DNA of 64,000 nt from Ferruginibacter lapsinanis (GCF_020783315.1 NZ_CP086063.1:1240001-1304000), one strand, 5' to 3'. Shown: positions 17,011 through 26,588, numbered from the stretch's first letter. Translations and numbers: made by a program. Notes: generated from the letters alone by a model not told the origin.

Positions 17011-17629
17011 GAGTTAATGTTGCTTTGAAAATGAATTTTAATTGAGTGCTGAGTTTTTTCTTTATCAATTTTTGAAATTGTTCATCAGGCATATCCTGAA
17101 GATTATTGATTTCCCGATAAAACCGTTGGGTGGCGATCATATGGGTTACAGTGCCAACCAATACAGCCATCAGCATGGGAACATCAATATTTTTTGCAAA
17201 TTCACCGGTTTTTTGCCCTTCATGTATGAGCTGTTTTACCAGCTGTTGATTTTGTTTTTTGAAATGATGGATCAGCTCATGTGTAACGCCTCTTTTATTA
17301 GTTACCTGTTCACTCATCATGATCTTATGAAAACATTGCTGGTTTTGAAATTTATTGATATAATAATCAATGAGTACGTTCACTTTTTCTAATGTTGAGA
17401 GTTCTTTATTGTGCAGAATGTCTTCCAGTTTTTTGGCTGAATCCATAGCTCGGTGAGTAAACAGTGCTTCCAGTAATTTTTCTTTGGATCCAAAATAATA
17501 GGATATCATCGCTACATTGACACTGGCTTCATCAGCAATATCTCTGACAGAAGTTCCATCAAAACCCTTGTCTGCAAAGAGCTTTTCTGCCGTTTGAATG
17601 ATTTGTAATTGCTTTTCGTTGTATTCCAT
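17000..17629 (-). CDS. TetR/AcrR family regulator of the efflux operon
   Basis: A 209-residue dimeric repressor. The N-terminal helix-turn-helix is seen in TSVRDIADEASVNVAMISYYFGSKEKLLEALF, about residues 25-58. The ligand-binding helical domain fills the rest. It is the first gene of the TetR-TolC-HlyD-DHA2 transcript, and a 38-bp near-palindrome covers its own promoter, so autorepression with control of the whole pump is likely. The pump substrate may be the inducer. The divergent SDR gene may fall under the same control. Confidence 0.9.
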   Translation of the reverse strand: MEYNEKQLQIIQTAEKLFADKGFDGTSVRDIADEASVNVAMISYYFGSKEKLLEALFTHRAMDSAKKLEDILHNKELSTLEKVNVLIDYYINKFQNQQCFHKIMMSEQVTNKRGVTHELIHHFKKQNQQLVKQLIHEGQKTGEFAKNIDVPMLMAVLVGTVTHMIATQRFYREINNLQDMPDEQFQKLIKKKLSTQLKFIFKATLTHEA

Positions 17630-17646
17630 GGTTGTTGTTTAAAACA

Positions 17647-17678
17647 CAAAGTTAAACAAACGTTTAATATTAATCAAA
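17647..17678 (-). promoter_or_regulatory. Promoter of the tetR-efflux operon
   Basis: On the minus strand there is a TTTG at 17675-17678 (-33) and an exact -7 box TAACTTTG at 17647-17654, separated by 20 bases, which fits Bacteroidota spacing. It lies almost wholly inside the palindromic operator. Confidence 0.65.
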
Positions 17679-17702
17679 CATTTGTTTAATTTTTTTGTTT
17701 AA
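17652..17702. promoter_or_regulatory. Probable TetR operator with extra half-site
   Basis: TTAAACAAA at 17652-17660 and its exact complement TTTGTTTAA at 17681-17689 flank a partly symmetrical 20-base centre. A third half-site TTTGTTTAA lies at 17694-17702. The site covers the tetR promoter elements and sits between divergent genes. Confidence 0.7.
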
Positions 17703-17771
17703 CTTGCAGCTTAAATAAACAGTTGTAAAATTTTGTTTATTTATATTGTATTATTCTTTAAATACTTTTTT

Positions 17772-18614
17772 ATGATAGCACAGAATAAAGTTTGGTTCAT
17801 TACAGGTGTATCATCAGGCTTGGGCCGTCACCTGGCTGAAGAAGTGGCAAAATCCGGAAATATTGTTATTGGAACTGTAAGAAAGCAGGAACAATTAGCC
17901 GGAATAAATGATCTGTTAAAAGGGAAAACCTTTGGTTATTTACTAGATGTAAATGATCATCAGCAGGTAAATGAAACAATACATGCGGTAGTAAATGAAT
18001 TCGGACAAATTGATGTACTGGTTAATAATGCAGGATACGGTTTAATGGGAGCGATCGAAGAAACATCCATGGAAGAGGCAAGGGCACAAATGGAAACAAA
18101 TTTCTTTGGTGCGTTGGCGGTTACCCAGGCGGTGTTGCCTGTGATGCGTAAACAAGGATCAGGTCATATCGTTCAGATCTCATCGCAAGCAGGAATTTCG
18201 GCCAACCACGGACTGGGCATTTATAATGCCAGTAAGTTTGCTTTGGAAGGTTTCAGCGAAGCTTTATATAAAGAAGTATTGCCATTGGGTATAAAAGTTA
18301 CCTTGGTAGAGCCTGGTCCTTTCAGAACAGAATGGGCGGGAGCATCTATGAAGTTTGCCGAAAAAACGATTGAAGCATATGCAGATACCGCCGGAAGGTT
18401 AAAGCAGTACATTCAAAGTATCAGTGGCAATCAACCGGGTGATCCGATAGCAGGGGCACATTCAATCATGAAAATTGTAGCTGCAGAAAACCCTCCACTA
18501 AGATTAGCGTTAGGTAAACTTGCGGTAGAGACTTTAAGAAAAAAAGCAGATTGGATAAAACAGGAAGTGGCAGATTGGGAAAAGGTGTCTGCAGATGCGG
18601 ATTATAAAAACTAA
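17772..18614 (+). CDS. Short-chain dehydrogenase/reductase (SDR)
   Basis: A 280-residue classical SDR. The cofactor loop is ITGVSSGLGRHLAEE, then NNAGYG, catalytic Ser in QISSQAG and YNASK as the Tyr-x3-Lys pair. This subgroup is often annotated as oxidoreductase or retinol-dehydrogenase-like; the substrate cannot be told from sequence. The open frame begins 13 codons earlier, but the ATG at 17772 places the Rossmann fold at the usual distance. It is divergent from tetR across the operator region, so it may be co-regulated with the pump. Confidence 0.88.
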   Translation: MIAQNKVWFITGVSSGLGRHLAEEVAKSGNIVIGTVRKQEQLAGINDLLKGKTFGYLLDVNDHQQVNETIHAVVNEFGQIDVLVNNAGYGLMGAIEETSMEEARAQMETNFFGALAVTQAVLPVMRKQGSGHIVQISSQAGISANHGLGIYNASKFALEGFSEALYKEVLPLGIKVTLVEPGPFRTEWAGASMKFAEKTIEAYADTAGRLKQYIQSISGNQPGDPIAGAHSIMKIVAAENPPLRLALGKLAVETLRKKADWIKQEVADWEKVSADADYKN

Positions 18615-18647
18615 TAATAGTCTGACCTTTGGTCCGGTCAAATTGTT

Positions 18648-18655
18648 TAGATTTG
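18648..18655 (+). promoter_or_regulatory. -7 promoter box TAGATTTG
   Basis: An exact TAnnTTTG match 16 bases before the ATG at 18671. It suggests the second SDR gene has its own promoter and supports that start over an in-frame codon at 18629. Confidence 0.5.
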
Positions 18656-18670
18656 GTAAAACATCTTGCC

Positions 18671-19489
18671 ATGTCATTTAAAAACAAAACAGTTTTAATT
18701 ACAGGAGCTTCTCGTGGAATTGGCAAAGCTATTGGCTTACGCCTTGCTGCCGAAGGTGCTAATATTGTAATTGCCAGTAAAAGTGTAGAAGAAAATCCCA
18801 AATTGGGAGGCACCATTTTTTCTGCTGCCGCAGAAATGGAAGCTGCAGGAGGGAAGGCATTGGCTGTGCAATGTGATATACGTTTTGAAGACCAGATTCA
18901 GCAGGTTGTTGACAAAACAAAGGAAACCTTCGGTGGTTTAGATATTCTTATTAATAACGCCTCTGCTATTAATTTATCTAATACTGAAACAGTGGATCCA
19001 AAGCGGTATGATCTGATGTATGATATTAATGTAAGAGGAACTTTTATGGTAAGCAGAGCCTGTATACCATTGTTAAAAAAAGGCACGAATGCACATATCC
19101 TTACATTGTCTCCTCCAATAAATATGGATATGAAATGGTTTGCTAACCATCTTGCCTACACGATAAGTAAGTACAATATGAGTATGATTGCGTTGGGATT
19201 GGCAGCGGAACTTAAAAAATATGCTATTGCAGCTAATGCATTGTGGCCACGTACTACGATTGCTACAGCCGCAGTGCAGAATTTATTAGGTGGAGAAGCC
19301 TTAATGAAAATGAGTCGTACACCAGATATCATTGCAGATGCTGCGTACTATATTTTATCAAAACCATCTGCAATATGTACTGGGAATACTTTTATTGATG
19401 AAGAAGTACTTGCAAAAGAAGGGATTACAGACCTCGGTAAGTATAGCGTAACTCCCGGAGGGCAGTTGTATACAGATCTGTTTGTGTAA
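18671..19489 (+). CDS. SDR family oxidoreductase, HSDL2-like
   Basis: A 272-residue SDR. The cofactor-binding segment is ITGASRGIGKAIGLRLA, with NNASAI, and the active-site pair is in YTISK. The segments KSVEENPKLGGTIF and WPRTTIATAAVQNLLGG are typical of the hydroxysteroid-dehydrogenase-like 2 group, which is linked to fatty-acid or acyl-CoA metabolism. No SCP2 domain is fused here. The substrate is unknown. It lies 56 bases after the first SDR, with a promoter box of its own. Confidence 0.87.
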   Translation: MSFKNKTVLITGASRGIGKAIGLRLAAEGANIVIASKSVEENPKLGGTIFSAAAEMEAAGGKALAVQCDIRFEDQIQQVVDKTKETFGGLDILINNASAINLSNTETVDPKRYDLMYDINVRGTFMVSRACIPLLKKGTNAHILTLSPPINMDMKWFANHLAYTISKYNMSMIALGLAAELKKYAIAANALWPRTTIATAAVQNLLGGEALMKMSRTPDIIADAAYYILSKPSAICTGNTFIDEEVLAKEGITDLGKYSVTPGGQLYTDLFV

Positions 19490-19562
19490 CAGTATCTTGT
19501 TAAATAATTTCTAATATCCACTGTTTTTTGATGAACGGCGATTACTTAAGCTGTAGTAAAAT

Positions 19563-19570
19563 TATCTTCG
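19563..19570 (+). promoter_or_regulatory. -7-like box TATCTTCG
   Basis: Matches the TAnnTTCG variant, about 52 bases before the ATG of the DUF5916 gene. No clear -33 element. Confidence 0.4.
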
Positions 19571-19622
19571 TCGGGTAAAGGTCTGCCGGGAAAAGACGTT
19601 GCCAATTCAATCGACTTATTTG

Positions 19623-22118
19623 ATGCTTACTAAAATATACACTTTATTGTTTTGTGCTATTCTGACTGCCGGAGTTTATGGTCAGACAGTAAAGAGAGAG
19701 TTGAAGATAACTCGTATAGTTAATTCCATAAAAATCGATGCAGAATTAGATGAAACAGATTGGAGCAATGCTCAAATAGCCACTCATTTTATTGAATTAC
19801 GTCCCACACCATTCAGGCAGGAAGATTCTGCCAATGCCACTAAAATATATTTATTGTATAAAAATGATGGGATCTATATTGGTGGATATTGCCATGAAAG
19901 AAATAAAGACAGCATAGCTGCTGAATTGTCTGGAAGAGACGGTTTTGGTAACAATGATTTTGTCGGAGTTATTTTTGATACTTACTATGATAGGTTGAAT
20001 GGCTTTGAGTATTTCATTACTCCGTTGGGCGAGCAATGGGATGCAAAAATGTCGTCAGGAGGTAATGAGGATTTTAGTTGGAATGCGGTATGGAAGAGTG
20101 CTGCAAAATTGCAAAAAGACGGATGGAGCTTCGAAATGTTTTTGCCATATTCAGCTATACGTTTTGGAAAAAAACAACAACAGGACTGGGGATTTAATGT
20201 GGTACGTCGCCGGCAAAAATCTGGTCAGCAATTATTCTGGCAACCTATTGATCCTACAGTAAATGGGTTCTTATCACAAGAAGGATTATTAAAAAACCTG
20301 GAAAATATTAAACCTCCGGTACGATTACAATTCTCTCCTTATTTTTCTGCTTATGTAAATAGAGACGGGCTTACAAAAAATAATACGACACAACTGAACG
20401 GAGGAATGGATGTAAAATACGGGATCAATCAGGCGTTCACTTTGGATATGACGTTGATACCGGATTTTGGGCAGGTAGTGACAGATAATCGTATTTTAAA
20501 TCTTTCTCCTTTTGAACAAAAGTTTTCAGAAAACAGGTCATTTTTTACAGAGGGGACCGAGTTGTTTAATAAAGGGAATCTTTTTTACAGCAGAAGAATT
20601 GGTAATTCGTTTCCAATACATTACGGTGACGCATACACTTCTTTGGGGGCAAATGAAAATGTTGTAAAAAATCCGGGACAAAGCAAATTGTTGAATGCAA
20701 CTAAATTAAGCGGTCGTACACAAAGAGGGCTGGGGATTGGCGTGTTGAATGCACTTACTAATACACAGTTTGCAACCATTGCAGATACAGTTACACAAAA
20801 CAGGAGAAAATTTGAGACAGATCCATTGACGAATTATAATGTATTTGTTTTAGATCAAACACTTAAACATAATAGCAGCATTTCTTTTGTGAATACTAAT
20901 ACATGGCGTAGCGGCCCGGATTATGACGCCAATGTAAGTTCAGCTCTTTTTAATTTTAATGATAAAACAAATACCTGGAATGTTGGAGGTAATATTAGTA
21001 TAAGCAATCTTTTTGGTAAAGAGGGTAAGGATATTACAGGGTATGCTCATGGTCTTTATTTTGGTAAAACAAGTGGTAAGTTCAATTTTAATGTATGGCA
21101 AGAGTTGAGTAATGATAAATATGATAAAAGTGATCTCGGTTATTTTACTAATAACAATACAATGGATCAGGGTATATGGATGGCATATAACTGGAATAAA
21201 CCAAAGGGCTGGTACAATTACTTTAAACTAAATTGGGAAGTGTGGTATGGCAGGCTTGTGTCTCCGATCGATCTTTTACGAAGAAGAGAAATGATGTATC
21301 AGAATGCAGGAGGGAATATTAATTTCAATGCACAAATAAAAAATCTTTGGACTTTTGGCGCTACACTGGATTTTGGCCTTCCTTACAATGATTTTTATGA
21401 GGCAAGATCTCATGGCAGAGTATTCCAAAATAAGGGCAGAGTTGGCCTAAGTGGATGGTGGAGTAGTAATGCAGCAAAAAAACTATCATGGGGAGGTAAT
21501 TTCTTCACAGGTACGGGTAGTGTATTTCAACGAACAAGTATTAATGGCGGATTGTATGGTAAGATAAGATTCAATAGTAAGTTTTCTGTTGATTATACAG
21601 TAAACATAGAGAATTATAATAATCAGCCGGGCTGGGCCTACACTGGCTATACCAATAATTCTGCACTTTTAGATACGGTGATCTTTTCAAGAAGAAAACT
21701 GAATATCGTTGAAAATATATTCAATGTTAAATACAGCTTTAATAACAGAATGTGGCTTACATTGAGAGCGAGGCATTATTGGAGTAAGGTTGATCCTCTG
21801 CAATTCTATGAATTAGACAAATATGGAATTTTACAAACACCGAGTACGCCATTCACTAAAAATGTTAATCAGAATTATAATTTTTTGAGCATTGATATGG
21901 TGTACAACTGGCAGTTTGCTCCGGGCAGTTTCTTCAGTATTGTATGGAAAGATGTTTCAGAAAATTTTTATAATACATTCGAGAAAAATTATTTCCACAA
22001 TCTGGGTAGAACAATCGGCAGGCCGGGGTATAATAACAACAATGAATTAAATAGCCTTTCCCTGAAAGTTATTTATTTTCTTGATTATCTTTCTTTACAA
22101 AAAAATAAGAAAGGGTAG
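19623..22118 (+). CDS. DUF5916 protein with CBM9-like N-terminus
   Basis: An 831-residue exported protein. Residues 1-20 form a signal peptide (ending GVYGQ). A CBM9-like domain covers about 30-215, with DAELDETDWSNAQ and FGNNDFVGVIFDTYYD. The remainder is a DUF5916 beta-rich region that looks like an outer-membrane barrel. The family is frequent in Bacteroidota and its function is not established; sugar or glycan binding at the cell surface is an inference from the CBM9-like part. The ATG at 19623 is chosen for the signal peptide; the frame is open 8 codons further up. A terminator hairpin begins at its stop. Confidence 0.85.
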   Translation: MLTKIYTLLFCAILTAGVYGQTVKRELKITRIVNSIKIDAELDETDWSNAQIATHFIELRPTPFRQEDSANATKIYLLYKNDGIYIGGYCHERNKDSIAAELSGRDGFGNNDFVGVIFDTYYDRLNGFEYFITPLGEQWDAKMSSGGNEDFSWNAVWKSAAKLQKDGWSFEMFLPYSAIRFGKKQQQDWGFNVVRRRQKSGQQLFWQPIDPTVNGFLSQEGLLKNLENIKPPVRLQFSPYFSAYVNRDGLTKNNTTQLNGGMDVKYGINQAFTLDMTLIPDFGQVVTDNRILNLSPFEQKFSENRSFFTEGTELFNKGNLFYSRRIGNSFPIHYGDAYTSLGANENVVKNPGQSKLLNATKLSGRTQRGLGIGVLNALTNTQFATIADTVTQNRRKFETDPLTNYNVFVLDQTLKHNSSISFVNTNTWRSGPDYDANVSSALFNFNDKTNTWNVGGNISISNLFGKEGKDITGYAHGLYFGKTSGKFNFNVWQELSNDKYDKSDLGYFTNNNTMDQGIWMAYNWNKPKGWYNYFKLNWEVWYGRLVSPIDLLRRREMMYQNAGGNINFNAQIKNLWTFGATLDFGLPYNDFYEARSHGRVFQNKGRVGLSGWWSSNAAKKLSWGGNFFTGTGSVFQRTSINGGLYGKIRFNSKFSVDYTVNIENYNNQPGWAYTGYTNNSALLDTVIFSRRKLNIVENIFNVKYSFNNRMWLTLRARHYWSKVDPLQFYELDKYGILQTPSTPFTKNVNQNYNFLSIDMVYNWQFAPGSFFSIVWKDVSENFYNTFEKNYFHNLGRTIGRPGYNNNNELNSLSLKVIYFLDYLSLQKNKKG

Positions 22119-22145
22119 GAGAATTAAACTATTCTCCTGTTTTCT
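22117..22145. terminator. Short hairpin between convergent DUF5916 gene and lysS
   Basis: AGGAGAAT and its complement ATTCTCCT around a 6-base loop, with a T-rich tail on the plus strand. Both stop codons lie within it. Confidence 0.6.
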
Positions 22146-23655
22146 CAGGCCTCATCATCGGGAAGAATAATACATCTTGTATCGAATGCTGATTGGTTAA
22201 CAACATAGCAATTCTGTCTATCCCAAATCCAATACCACTTGTAGGTGGCATACCATATTCTAATGCACGTAAAAAATCATGATCGATAAACATGGCCTCA
22301 TCATCACCACGTTCCATTAGTTTTACCTGGTCTTCAAAACGCTCTCTTTGTTCGATCGGATCATTCAATTCACTGTATGCATTCGCAATTTCTTTGCCAT
22401 TACACATTAGTTCAAAACGTTCTACCAGTCCCGCTTTGCTACGGTGTTTCTTTGTAAGCGGACTCATCTCTACCGGGTAGTCTGTAATGAATGTAGGCTG
22501 TATATAATTTCCTTCGCATTTAGAACCAAATATTTCATCAATTAATTTTCCTTTACCCCATTTTTCATCTGCATGTATATGTAATTGTCTGCACACATCT
22601 CTAATACCGGCTTCGTCCATTTCACTGATATCAAAACCTGTATGTTCTTTAATAGCATCATACATCGTTATTCTTTTGTATGGGGCTTTAAAATCAATTT
22701 CTTTGTCTCCTACTAATACTTTGGATGTGCCGTTGGTCGCAATGGCTGCTTTTTCGAGCATAAGTTCTGTAGTGTCCATCATCCACTCATAATCTTTGTA
22801 GGCTACATAAAATTCCAGTACGGTAAATTCAGGATTGTGTGTGCGGTCCATGCCTTCATTGCGGAAGTTTCGACTGAATTCATATACCCATTCAAAACCG
22901 CCTACTATCAATCTTTTTAAATACAATTCATTGGCAATACGCATGTACATAGGCACATCCAATGCATTGTGATGTGTAGTGAAAGGCCTTGCTGCCGCAC
23001 CTCCCGGAATGCTTTGTAAAACAGGAGTATCTACTTCCAATGCGCCCCGTTCGTTCAAAAACTCACGAATAGCATTGACCATTTTAGTACGTTTAATAAA
23101 AGTTTCTTTCACACCCGGATTGACTATCAGGTCTGCATAGCGCTGACGATACCTGAATTCAGGGTCAGTTACCTCGTCAAATGCTTCGCCATCTTTTTCT
23201 TTTACAATCGGCAACGGACGAAGTGATTTTGTAAGAATAGAAAATTCTCTGACGTGTATTGACGTTTCGCCTGTTTTTGTGGTGAACACATATCCTTTGA
23301 TGCCAACGATATCTCCAATGTCCACTAATTTTTTCCAAACGGTTTGGTAAAGGGTTTTATCTTCTCCCGGACAAATATCATCTTGCTTGATATAAAATTG
23401 AATTTTACCCACTGCATCCTGTATCACAGCAAAATTAGCCTTGCCCATATCACGAACACTCATTATACGGCCGGCAACACACACATCTGCAAAGTCTGCC
23501 TTATTTTCTTCTCCTTTATAATTTTCCTTTATAGACACCGAAGTGGCATTAACAGGGTATAAGGCAGCTGGGTATGCATCAATACCTAATTTTTTCAGTT
23601 CCTCTAATTTTTCTCTGCGGATAATTTCTTGCTCAGATAAATGCTGTGTACTCAT
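22129..23655 (-). CDS. lysS: Lysine--tRNA ligase, class II
   Basis: A 508-residue cytosolic enzyme that charges tRNA-Lys. An N-terminal OB-fold anticodon-binding domain (about 55-160, with [21 protein letters not shown]) precedes the class II core. Motif 2 is [18 protein letters not shown] and motif 3 is [13 protein letters not shown], near the C-terminus. Length is that of bacterial LysS. The promoter box TATCTTTG lies 20 bases upstream. Confidence 0.96.
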   Translation of the reverse strand: MSTQHLSEQEIIRREKLEELKKLGIDAYPAALYPVNATSVSIKENYKGEENKADFADVCVAGRIMSVRDMGKANFAVIQDAVGKIQFYIKQDDICPGEDKTLYQTVWKKLVDIGDIVGIKGYVFTTKTGETSIHVREFSILTKSLRPLPIVKEKDGEAFDEVTDPEFRYRQRYADLIVNPGVKETFIKRTKMVNAIREFLNERGALEVDTPVLQSIPGGAAARPFTTHHNALDVPMYMRIANELYLKRLIVGGFEWVYEFSRNFRNEGMDRTHNPEFTVLEFYVAYKDYEWMMDTTELMLEKAAIATNGTSKVLVGDKEIDFKAPYKRITMYDAIKEHTGFDISEMDEAGIRDVCRQLHIHADEKWGKGKLIDEIFGSKCEGNYIQPTFITDYPVEMSPLTKKHRSKAGLVERFELMCNGKEIANAYSELNDPIEQRERFEDQVKLMERGDDEAMFIDHDFLRALEYGMPPTSGIGFGIDRIAMLLTNQHSIQDVLFFPMMRPEKTGE

Positions 23656-23674
23656 ATTTTAAATAAAATGTGTG

Positions 23675-23682
23675 CAAAGATA
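23675..23682 (-). promoter_or_regulatory. -7 promoter box TATCTTTG of lysS
   Basis: An exact TAnnTTTG match on the minus strand, ending about 20 bases before the lysS ATG. Confidence 0.6.
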
Positions 23683-23779
23683 CTTTATGCAACCCATTTG
23701 CCCATAATTACTATCTATGTAATTAGAATTATACTTTGGCAGGGAACTTGCCTATATTTAATTATTAAAACATGATAAA

Positions 23780-24484
23780 ATGAAGAAGATATTATTGATA
23801 TGCTCGTTTGCAGCTATTTTTTCAAGTTGTGAAGAACTAAAACAAATAGCATCAGCCTCAGGAATAGGCGGCATAACAGAAAATGAAGCCGGACAAGGCA
23901 TTAAAGAAGCGTTGGCGCAAGGTTTGACCAAATCTGTATTACAATTGAATAAGCAGGATGGCTTTTTTGGCGATGCTGTATATAAAGTTTTATTGCCTCC
24001 CGATGCTCAAAAAATTGGGAACACTTTGAGAGATCTGGGCTTTGGCAGTTTGGTGGACAAAGCGATTTTATCGATAAACCGTGGAGCAGAAGATGCGGCC
24101 GGGTATGCAAAACCCATCTTTGTTGACGCTATTAAGAATATGACCTTACAGGATGCGATTGGATTAGTAAGAAATGGGGATACCAGCGCCACACATTTTT
24201 TCAGGGAAAAAACCACAGCACAATTAATTGCTGCATTTACCCCGGTAATAAAGGCGTCTTTAGATAGAGTGGATGCTACGAAATATTACGGTGACCTGGT
24301 AAATAAATACAATAGCTTTCCAACTACATTTAAAAAAGTAAACCCTGATCTGACAAATTATGTAACGCAAAAGGCTACAAATGCGCTGTTTGATCTGGTT
24401 GCTAAAGAAGAGTTGAATATCCGCACAAACTTTGCAGCAAGAACTACAGATATTTTGAAGAAGGTGTTTGGAACTAAATGGTAG
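23780..24484 (+). CDS. DUF4197 domain lipoprotein
   Basis: A 234-residue protein with a short signal peptide and a lipobox-like SSCEE at residues 15-19, so probably a lipoprotein. The body begins with ITENEAGQGIKEALAQGLTKSV and has the KVLLPPDAQKIGNTL and GDTSATHFFREKT segments of DUF4197. The family is found in Gram-negative bacteria and has no known function. The 3' end overlaps the convergent small gene by 11 bases. Confidence 0.85.
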   Translation: MKKILLICSFAAIFSSCEELKQIASASGIGGITENEAGQGIKEALAQGLTKSVLQLNKQDGFFGDAVYKVLLPPDAQKIGNTLRDLGFGSLVDKAILSINRGAEDAAGYAKPIFVDAIKNMTLQDAIGLVRNGDTSATHFFREKTTAQLIAAFTPVIKASLDRVDATKYYGDLVNKYNSFPTTFKKVNPDLTNYVTQKATNALFDLVAKEELNIRTNFAARTTDILKKVFGTKW

Positions 24485-24731
24485 TTAATAATACTTGCCA
24501 GGCTTCTGTAATTTTCCCGTTTTCAATTAATTCATGTGCATAATGATGAATTTCTGTTTCCATATCGTTGGGATTGATGGAGTAGTATTGAATGATCTGT
24601 TTTAACCGGTCATCAGTAAAAGCGGCATCTATCGCAGGGATATCATCGATTGTAGATAATTGCTGCAAATTATTAGTAGTCAATATTTTACTTTGCCTTA
24701 TAGAAAGAGGCAACATTTCTTCAGGTATCAT
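24474..24731 (-). CDS. Small hypothetical protein, 85 residues
   Basis: I do not recognise the family. The 85-residue protein is acidic and mostly helical, with the C-terminus DMETEIHHYAHELIENGKITEAWQVLLTTI. It has no signal peptide or membrane segment. It starts at ATG 24731 and overlaps the end of the DUF4197 gene tail to tail. The absence of any other frame in this 240-base interval and the natural-looking composition support it as a real gene, with moderate certainty. Confidence 0.55.
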   Translation of the reverse strand: MIPEEMLPLSIRQSKILTTNNLQQLSTIDDIPAIDAAFTDDRLKQIIQYYSINPNDMETEIHHYAHELIENGKITEAWQVLLTTI

Positions 24732-24808
24732 AGTTTGTGCTGTGCGTTACCGTTAAAACAATAATGATTTTTTGACAAAGGTTATAATAACTTTTTGTAA
24801 AGTTTGAT

Positions 24809-24816
24809 TATTTTTG
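24809..24816 (+). promoter_or_regulatory. -7 promoter box TATTTTTG
   Basis: An exact TAnnTTTG match 22 bases before the ATG at 24838 of the hydroxylase gene. It overlaps an upstream in-frame codon and supports the shorter start. Confidence 0.5.
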
Positions 24817-24837
24817 CTAATATCAATTACACACCAA

Positions 24838-25497
24838 ATGGAGTTCCAAAAAATTCATAATAAAGGTCAGGCGCAGTTATTTAAAAATAACTACCTGGAA
24901 TACCTTACCAAAACTCACCCTTTAGTAATATGGGGTATGTATTTACCTGTATTAATTTTATTGCCATATTATTCATTCAATAGTTTGTCTTTTGATTGGA
25001 TAAAAGTGGTGTTGGTTTTTTTGGGAGGCATGTTCTTTTGGAGTTTTTTTGAATATATAATGCATCGATTTGTTTTTCATTACGTGGCAGAAAGCGAAAG
25101 AGGAAAGAAAATAAATTATATCCTGCATGGTAATCATCATGAATACCCAAGAGATAAGGAAAGATTATTTATGCCGGCAGCCCCAAGTTTAATTATTTCT
25201 TCTGTACTTTTTTTATTAATGTATTTGGTGTTAGGGAAAAATGTATTTCCTTTTTTTCCGGGATTTATGTTTGGTTATTTGATATATGGAAGTATGCATT
25301 ATGCCATACATGCCTGGAATCCTCCTTTCAAATGGATGAAAGGGTTATGGCGCAATCACCACTTACATCATTACAAACAACAGCAAAAAGGTTTTGGAGT
25401 GAGCAGCACTTTGTGGGATCATGTATTTGGTACTATGTTCGACCTGAAAAATATTAAAGATGATAAAGAAAAAGTGCAGGAATTAATGTACAAATAA
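24838..25497 (+). CDS. Sterol desaturase/fatty acid hydroxylase family protein
   Basis: A 219-residue integral membrane di-iron enzyme. The histidine boxes are visible: HRFVFH near residue 75, HGNHHEYP near 100, HYAIH near 158 and HHLHHYK near 180. Four hydrophobic stretches surround them. The short length and HGNHHEYPRD motif resemble fatty acid 2-hydroxylases, which hydroxylate the alpha position of acyl chains. Bacteroidota make sphingolipids with 2-hydroxy fatty acids, so this role is plausible but inferred. Confidence 0.85.
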   Translation: MEFQKIHNKGQAQLFKNNYLEYLTKTHPLVIWGMYLPVLILLPYYSFNSLSFDWIKVVLVFLGGMFFWSFFEYIMHRFVFHYVAESERGKKINYILHGNHHEYPRDKERLFMPAAPSLIISSVLFLLMYLVLGKNVFPFFPGFMFGYLIYGSMHYAIHAWNPPFKWMKGLWRNHHLHHYKQQQKGFGVSSTLWDHVFGTMFDLKNIKDDKEKVQELMYK

Positions 25498-25500
25498 TCG

Positions 25501-25818
25501 TCACCACTTTTCGTCTTCATTGATGTTATTATCCCGTCTGCTGAATTGTTGACGGGATTTTATTTTCTGTAATTCCCTTTCAATAATTGCATTGGCAATT
25601 ATTTTTCCTGCATCGTCATTATTCTCTTTCAATAATTGTTTTAGTTTGTGTTCACTTACATCAATTCGATAAAGTATAGAAACCAGTTTTTCGAAATTTG
25701 TTTTTATAAGATGATTGACATGCATTGCCAGCAACCTTTGTAATTCTTCAAAAGAGAGTTGTTCGGGCAAACTTATCGCCAGGTCTTTGTTGATGCCTTT
25801 TATGATTTCCTGCTGCAT
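25501..25818 (-). CDS. Hypothetical protein, 105 residues, operon with TIGR02757 gene
   Basis: A soluble, helical, charged protein without a signal peptide (LSFEELQRLLAMHVNHLIKTNFEKLVSILYRIDVSEHKLKQLL). I do not recognise a named domain. Its ATG shares one base with the stop of the TIGR02757 gene (TAATG), and that gene in turn overlaps the lipoprotein gene in the same way. The three are therefore translationally coupled and probably functionally linked. Confidence 0.72.
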   Translation of the reverse strand: MQQEIIKGINKDLAISLPEQLSFEELQRLLAMHVNHLIKTNFEKLVSILYRIDVSEHKLKQLLKENNDDAGKIIANAIIERELQKIKSRQQFSRRDNNINEDEKW

Positions 25819-26588
25819 TAATAATGTTCTATTACGCCCAGTCCGAATAAAGCAAAGTCGTATTTTACCGGATCAGTTCTGTCCAATTTACGCAATTCGC
25901 CGGTAAGTTCCAGCGCTGCTTGCCAATCATTTTGTTTTCTGGTTAATAACCCCAGCTTTTTAGCAACTCTAATTACGTGTACATCTAAAGGGCAAATTAA
26001 TTGAGCCGGTTTAATATTATTCCAAATACCCAGATCAACTCCTTTATTGTCATTACGAACCATCCAACGCAGGTACATATTCAATCTTTTGCAGGTTGAT
26101 TTTTTTGCCGGGGAAGAAATGTGTTTTCTCGTTCTGTCAGGCACATCATCTAACGAGAAAAAATAATTATAAAACTCGACCAATCCGTTTTCGATGGTGA
26201 TATCTTTCTTTTTTACACCTTTGCTAAAAGCAGATTCGAGAGAATTGTTGTGATTATAATGCTGTTTGAAAAATTCAACAAAGTACAATACATCGGTAGC
26301 ATTAAAGGTACGGTGTTTAAATTTTTCTAATTTTTTAAGATCTGTAGAGGTATGGTGTAGACAAAATTCATATGGAGCATTATCCATCAGTTGCAGCAAT
26401 TCATTGCTTTTATTAATGATGGTAGTTCGATTTCCCCAGGCAAATATTGCTGCAAAAAAACCGGCGATCTCAATATCTTGTTTAGCAGAAAATCGATGAG
26501 GAATTAAAACGGGGTCCTGTCCAATAAAAGAAGGTTGATTATATAAATCAACCTTACTATTTAAAAATTTTATGAGGGAGTTATTCAT
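25818..26588 (-). CDS. TIGR02757 (DUF2400) family protein
   Basis: A 256-residue protein of the TIGR02757 family, recognised by PSFIGQDPVLIPHRFSAKQDIEIAGFFAAIFAWGNR near the N-terminus and MYLRWMVRNDNKGVDLGIW followed by CPLDVHVIRVAKKLGLL near the end. The C-terminal helices recall the HhH-GPD DNA-glycosylase fold, but catalytic activity has not been shown to my knowledge. It is the middle gene of a three-gene set with one-base overlaps on both sides. Confidence 0.87.
   Translation of the reverse strand: MNNSLIKFLNSKVDLYNQPSFIGQDPVLIPHRFSAKQDIEIAGFFAAIFAWGNRTTIINKSNELLQLMDNAPYEFCLHHTSTDLKKLEKFKHRTFNATDVLYFVEFFKQHYNHNNSLESAFSKGVKKKDITIENGLVEFYNYFFSLDDVPDRTRKHISSPAKKSTCKRLNMYLRWMVRNDNKGVDLGIWNNIKPAQLICPLDVHVIRVAKKLGLLTRKQNDWQAALELTGELRKLDRTDPVKYDFALFGLGVIEHY

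Noticed and set aside
17652-17689. Rho-independent terminator
   Set aside because: The palindrome lies between divergent genes and over a promoter, so an operator explains it better.
12745-19489. Mobile genomic island carrying the efflux genes
   Set aside because: No integrase, flanking repeat or tRNA; base use by eye matches the neighbours, and the genes are a normal chromosomal efflux set.
19490-19622. tRNA-like or small RNA gene in the gap before the DUF5916 gene
   Set aside because: I could not fold a cloverleaf or find a T-loop motif; only a weak -7 box is visible.
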